Of a stretch of 64,000 nt of DNA, positions 63,374 to 64,000 are shown piece after piece. The stretch is from positions 62,001-126,000 of the forward strand of contig NZ_WPYP01000006.1 of the NCBI RefSeq assembly GCF_013030985.1, read 5' to 3'. The position numbers and the translations under genes were made by a program. Positions within the stretch are counted from its first letter, which is position 1. Each line of letters opens with the position of its first letter. The notes below the pieces were generated by a model. The model had not been told where the DNA came from. It ran no database searches and saw only the letters and a list, made by a program, of their open reading frames with translations. The DNA comes from Ruegeria arenilitoris. Lineage in GTDB: Bacteria; Pseudomonadota; Alphaproteobacteria; Rhodobacterales; Rhodobacteraceae.

Positions 63374-64000
63374 CTAACCGCGGCCGATATAGGGCATCGT
63401 CGTGGCCATCACGGTCATGAACTGCACATTGGCTTCGGGCGGCAGGCTGGCCATATGCAGTACAGAACGTGCCGCGTCCTCGACAGCCATGGTCGGGTCG
63501 GGCTGCTGTCCGGCTTCAATGGCTGCGTCCACCAGCCCCTGTACCATTTGCGTGCGCGCATTGCCGATATCGATCTGACCGCAGGCGATTCCGAATGGCC
63601 GACCGTCCAGAGACAGGCTGCGGGTCAGGCCGGTGATGGCGTGTTTCGTGGCCGAATAGTGCACCGAGTTCGGACGCGGCACATAGGCAGCAATCGAGCC
63701 GTTATTGATGATGCGCCCGCCTTGCGGTGACTGGTGGCGCATGATCCGAAACGCCTCGCGCGCGCTTAGGAACATGCCGTTCAGGTTGACGTTGACGCTT
63801 TGGTACCAGTCCTCCAGCGCGATCTCGTCAATCGTGCCACCGGGCGCAAAGATACCAGCATTATTGAACAACACGTCCAGACGATCCGTTTTGCCCTGAA
63901 ACTCCGCAAACGCGGCCTGAACCGCATCCGGGTCGGTCACATCCGCGACCAAAGGGATGGCAGTGTCGCGGCCCGATGCCATCTGGTGCAGTTTATCCGC
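63374..64000 (-). CDS. SDR-family oxidoreductase, N-terminus outside window
   Basis: At least 208 residues of a short-chain dehydrogenase are visible; the frame is open to the right edge, so the cofactor-binding start (TGxxxGxG) lies outside. The visible part has DVLFNNAGIFAPGG, the serine in NNGSIAAYVPRP and the catalytic YSATKHAITG. An internal ATG at 63982 should not be taken as the start, since it follows the first conserved strands. Substrate unknown. It converges on the TIGR02186 gene with a 3-bp gap. Confidence 0.88.
   Translation of the reverse strand, partial: ADKLHQMASGRDTAIPLVADVTDPDAVQAAFAEFQGKTDRLDVLFNNAGIFAPGGTIDEIALEDWYQSVNVNLNGMFLSAREAFRIMRHQSPQGGRIINNGSIAAYVPRPNSVHYSATKHAITGLTRSLSLDGRPFGIACGQIDIGNARTQMVQGLVDAAIEAGQQPDPTMAVEDAARSVLHMASLPPEANVQFMTVMATTMPYIGRG

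Overview
The window is a gene-dense, GC-rich chromosomal segment that looks like a marine Rhodobacteraceae (Roseobacter group, Ruegeria-like) genome. Evidence for this is the combination of an RpoHII-type sigma-32, two-domain MOSC and DUF1801 proteins, a TSUP plus TIGR02186 pair, a YbbA/YbbP/esterase cluster, an Irr-type iron box and an FNR/NsrR control region. Nearly all of it is ordinary core chromosome; no transposase, phage gene, CRISPR array, rRNA or tRNA was recognised.

Layout. 1-3.6 kb: end of an Lrp/AsnC regulator, a TerB-like protein, then (minus strand) MOSC protein, nadD and a Tat-exported PBP4-type carboxypeptidase. 3.6-5.0 kb: a solitary, clearly AT-richer KAP-family P-loop NTPase, the best candidate for horizontally acquired DNA. 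5.0-8.8 kb: ettA, an overlapping sulfotransferase-like gene, a frameshifted second sulfotransferase, and a cold-shock gene with a textbook terminator. 8.9-19.2 kb: L,D-transpeptidase, esterase diverging from an ABC transporter pair, an Rrf2 (NsrR-like) regulator with recognisable operator and FNR-type boxes, gltX, a Tat-exported metallo-hydrolase and an FAD oxidoreductase. 19.5-26.3 kb: nadE, a periplasmic protein made of 18 MORN repeats, an SDR, leuA preceded by a leucine-rich leader peptide and a perfect hairpin, a palindromic intergenic element, and rlmJ. 26.4-32.0 kb: the rod-shape operon mreB-mreC-mreD-mrdA-rodA. 32-39.5 kb: a long minus-strand run rpoH, chaN-like, coaBC, dut, moeB-like, M3 peptidase, with a probable RpoE-type promoter in front of rpoH. 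39.6-46.7 kb: cobU and a histidine phosphatase, a GST with an added cysteine module, comM, gshB, a yraN broken by an in-frame stop, rsmI and an LpoA-like lipoprotein. 46.6-56.5 kb: glnD, murJ, a rhomboid-like protein that has lost both catalytic residues, trpS, ilvE, a universal stress protein, a DsbA-like isomerase, an Nfu protein with an Irr-type box, tsaB and rimI. 56.6-64 kb: a BMP-type nucleoside ABC transporter operon, a repeat-rich intergenic stretch, a TSUP permease with its TIGR02186 partner and a truncated SDR.

Functional threads: cell-envelope synthesis and shape (PBP4, L,D-transpeptidase, Mre/Rod, MurJ, LpoA-like), NAD and CoA synthesis, translation (GltX, TrpS, EttA, TsaB, RimI, RlmJ, RsmI), and stress or metal/NO-responsive control. 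Nothing seen amounts to a complete new system. The items most worth following up are the leuA leader/attenuator, the inactive rhomboid, the nonsense-interrupted yraN, the moeB-like gene with a membrane N-terminus and a strong internal start, the solitary KAP NTPase, and the Irr, NsrR/FNR and RpoE-type control sites. All functional calls rest on reading motifs; no database search was run.
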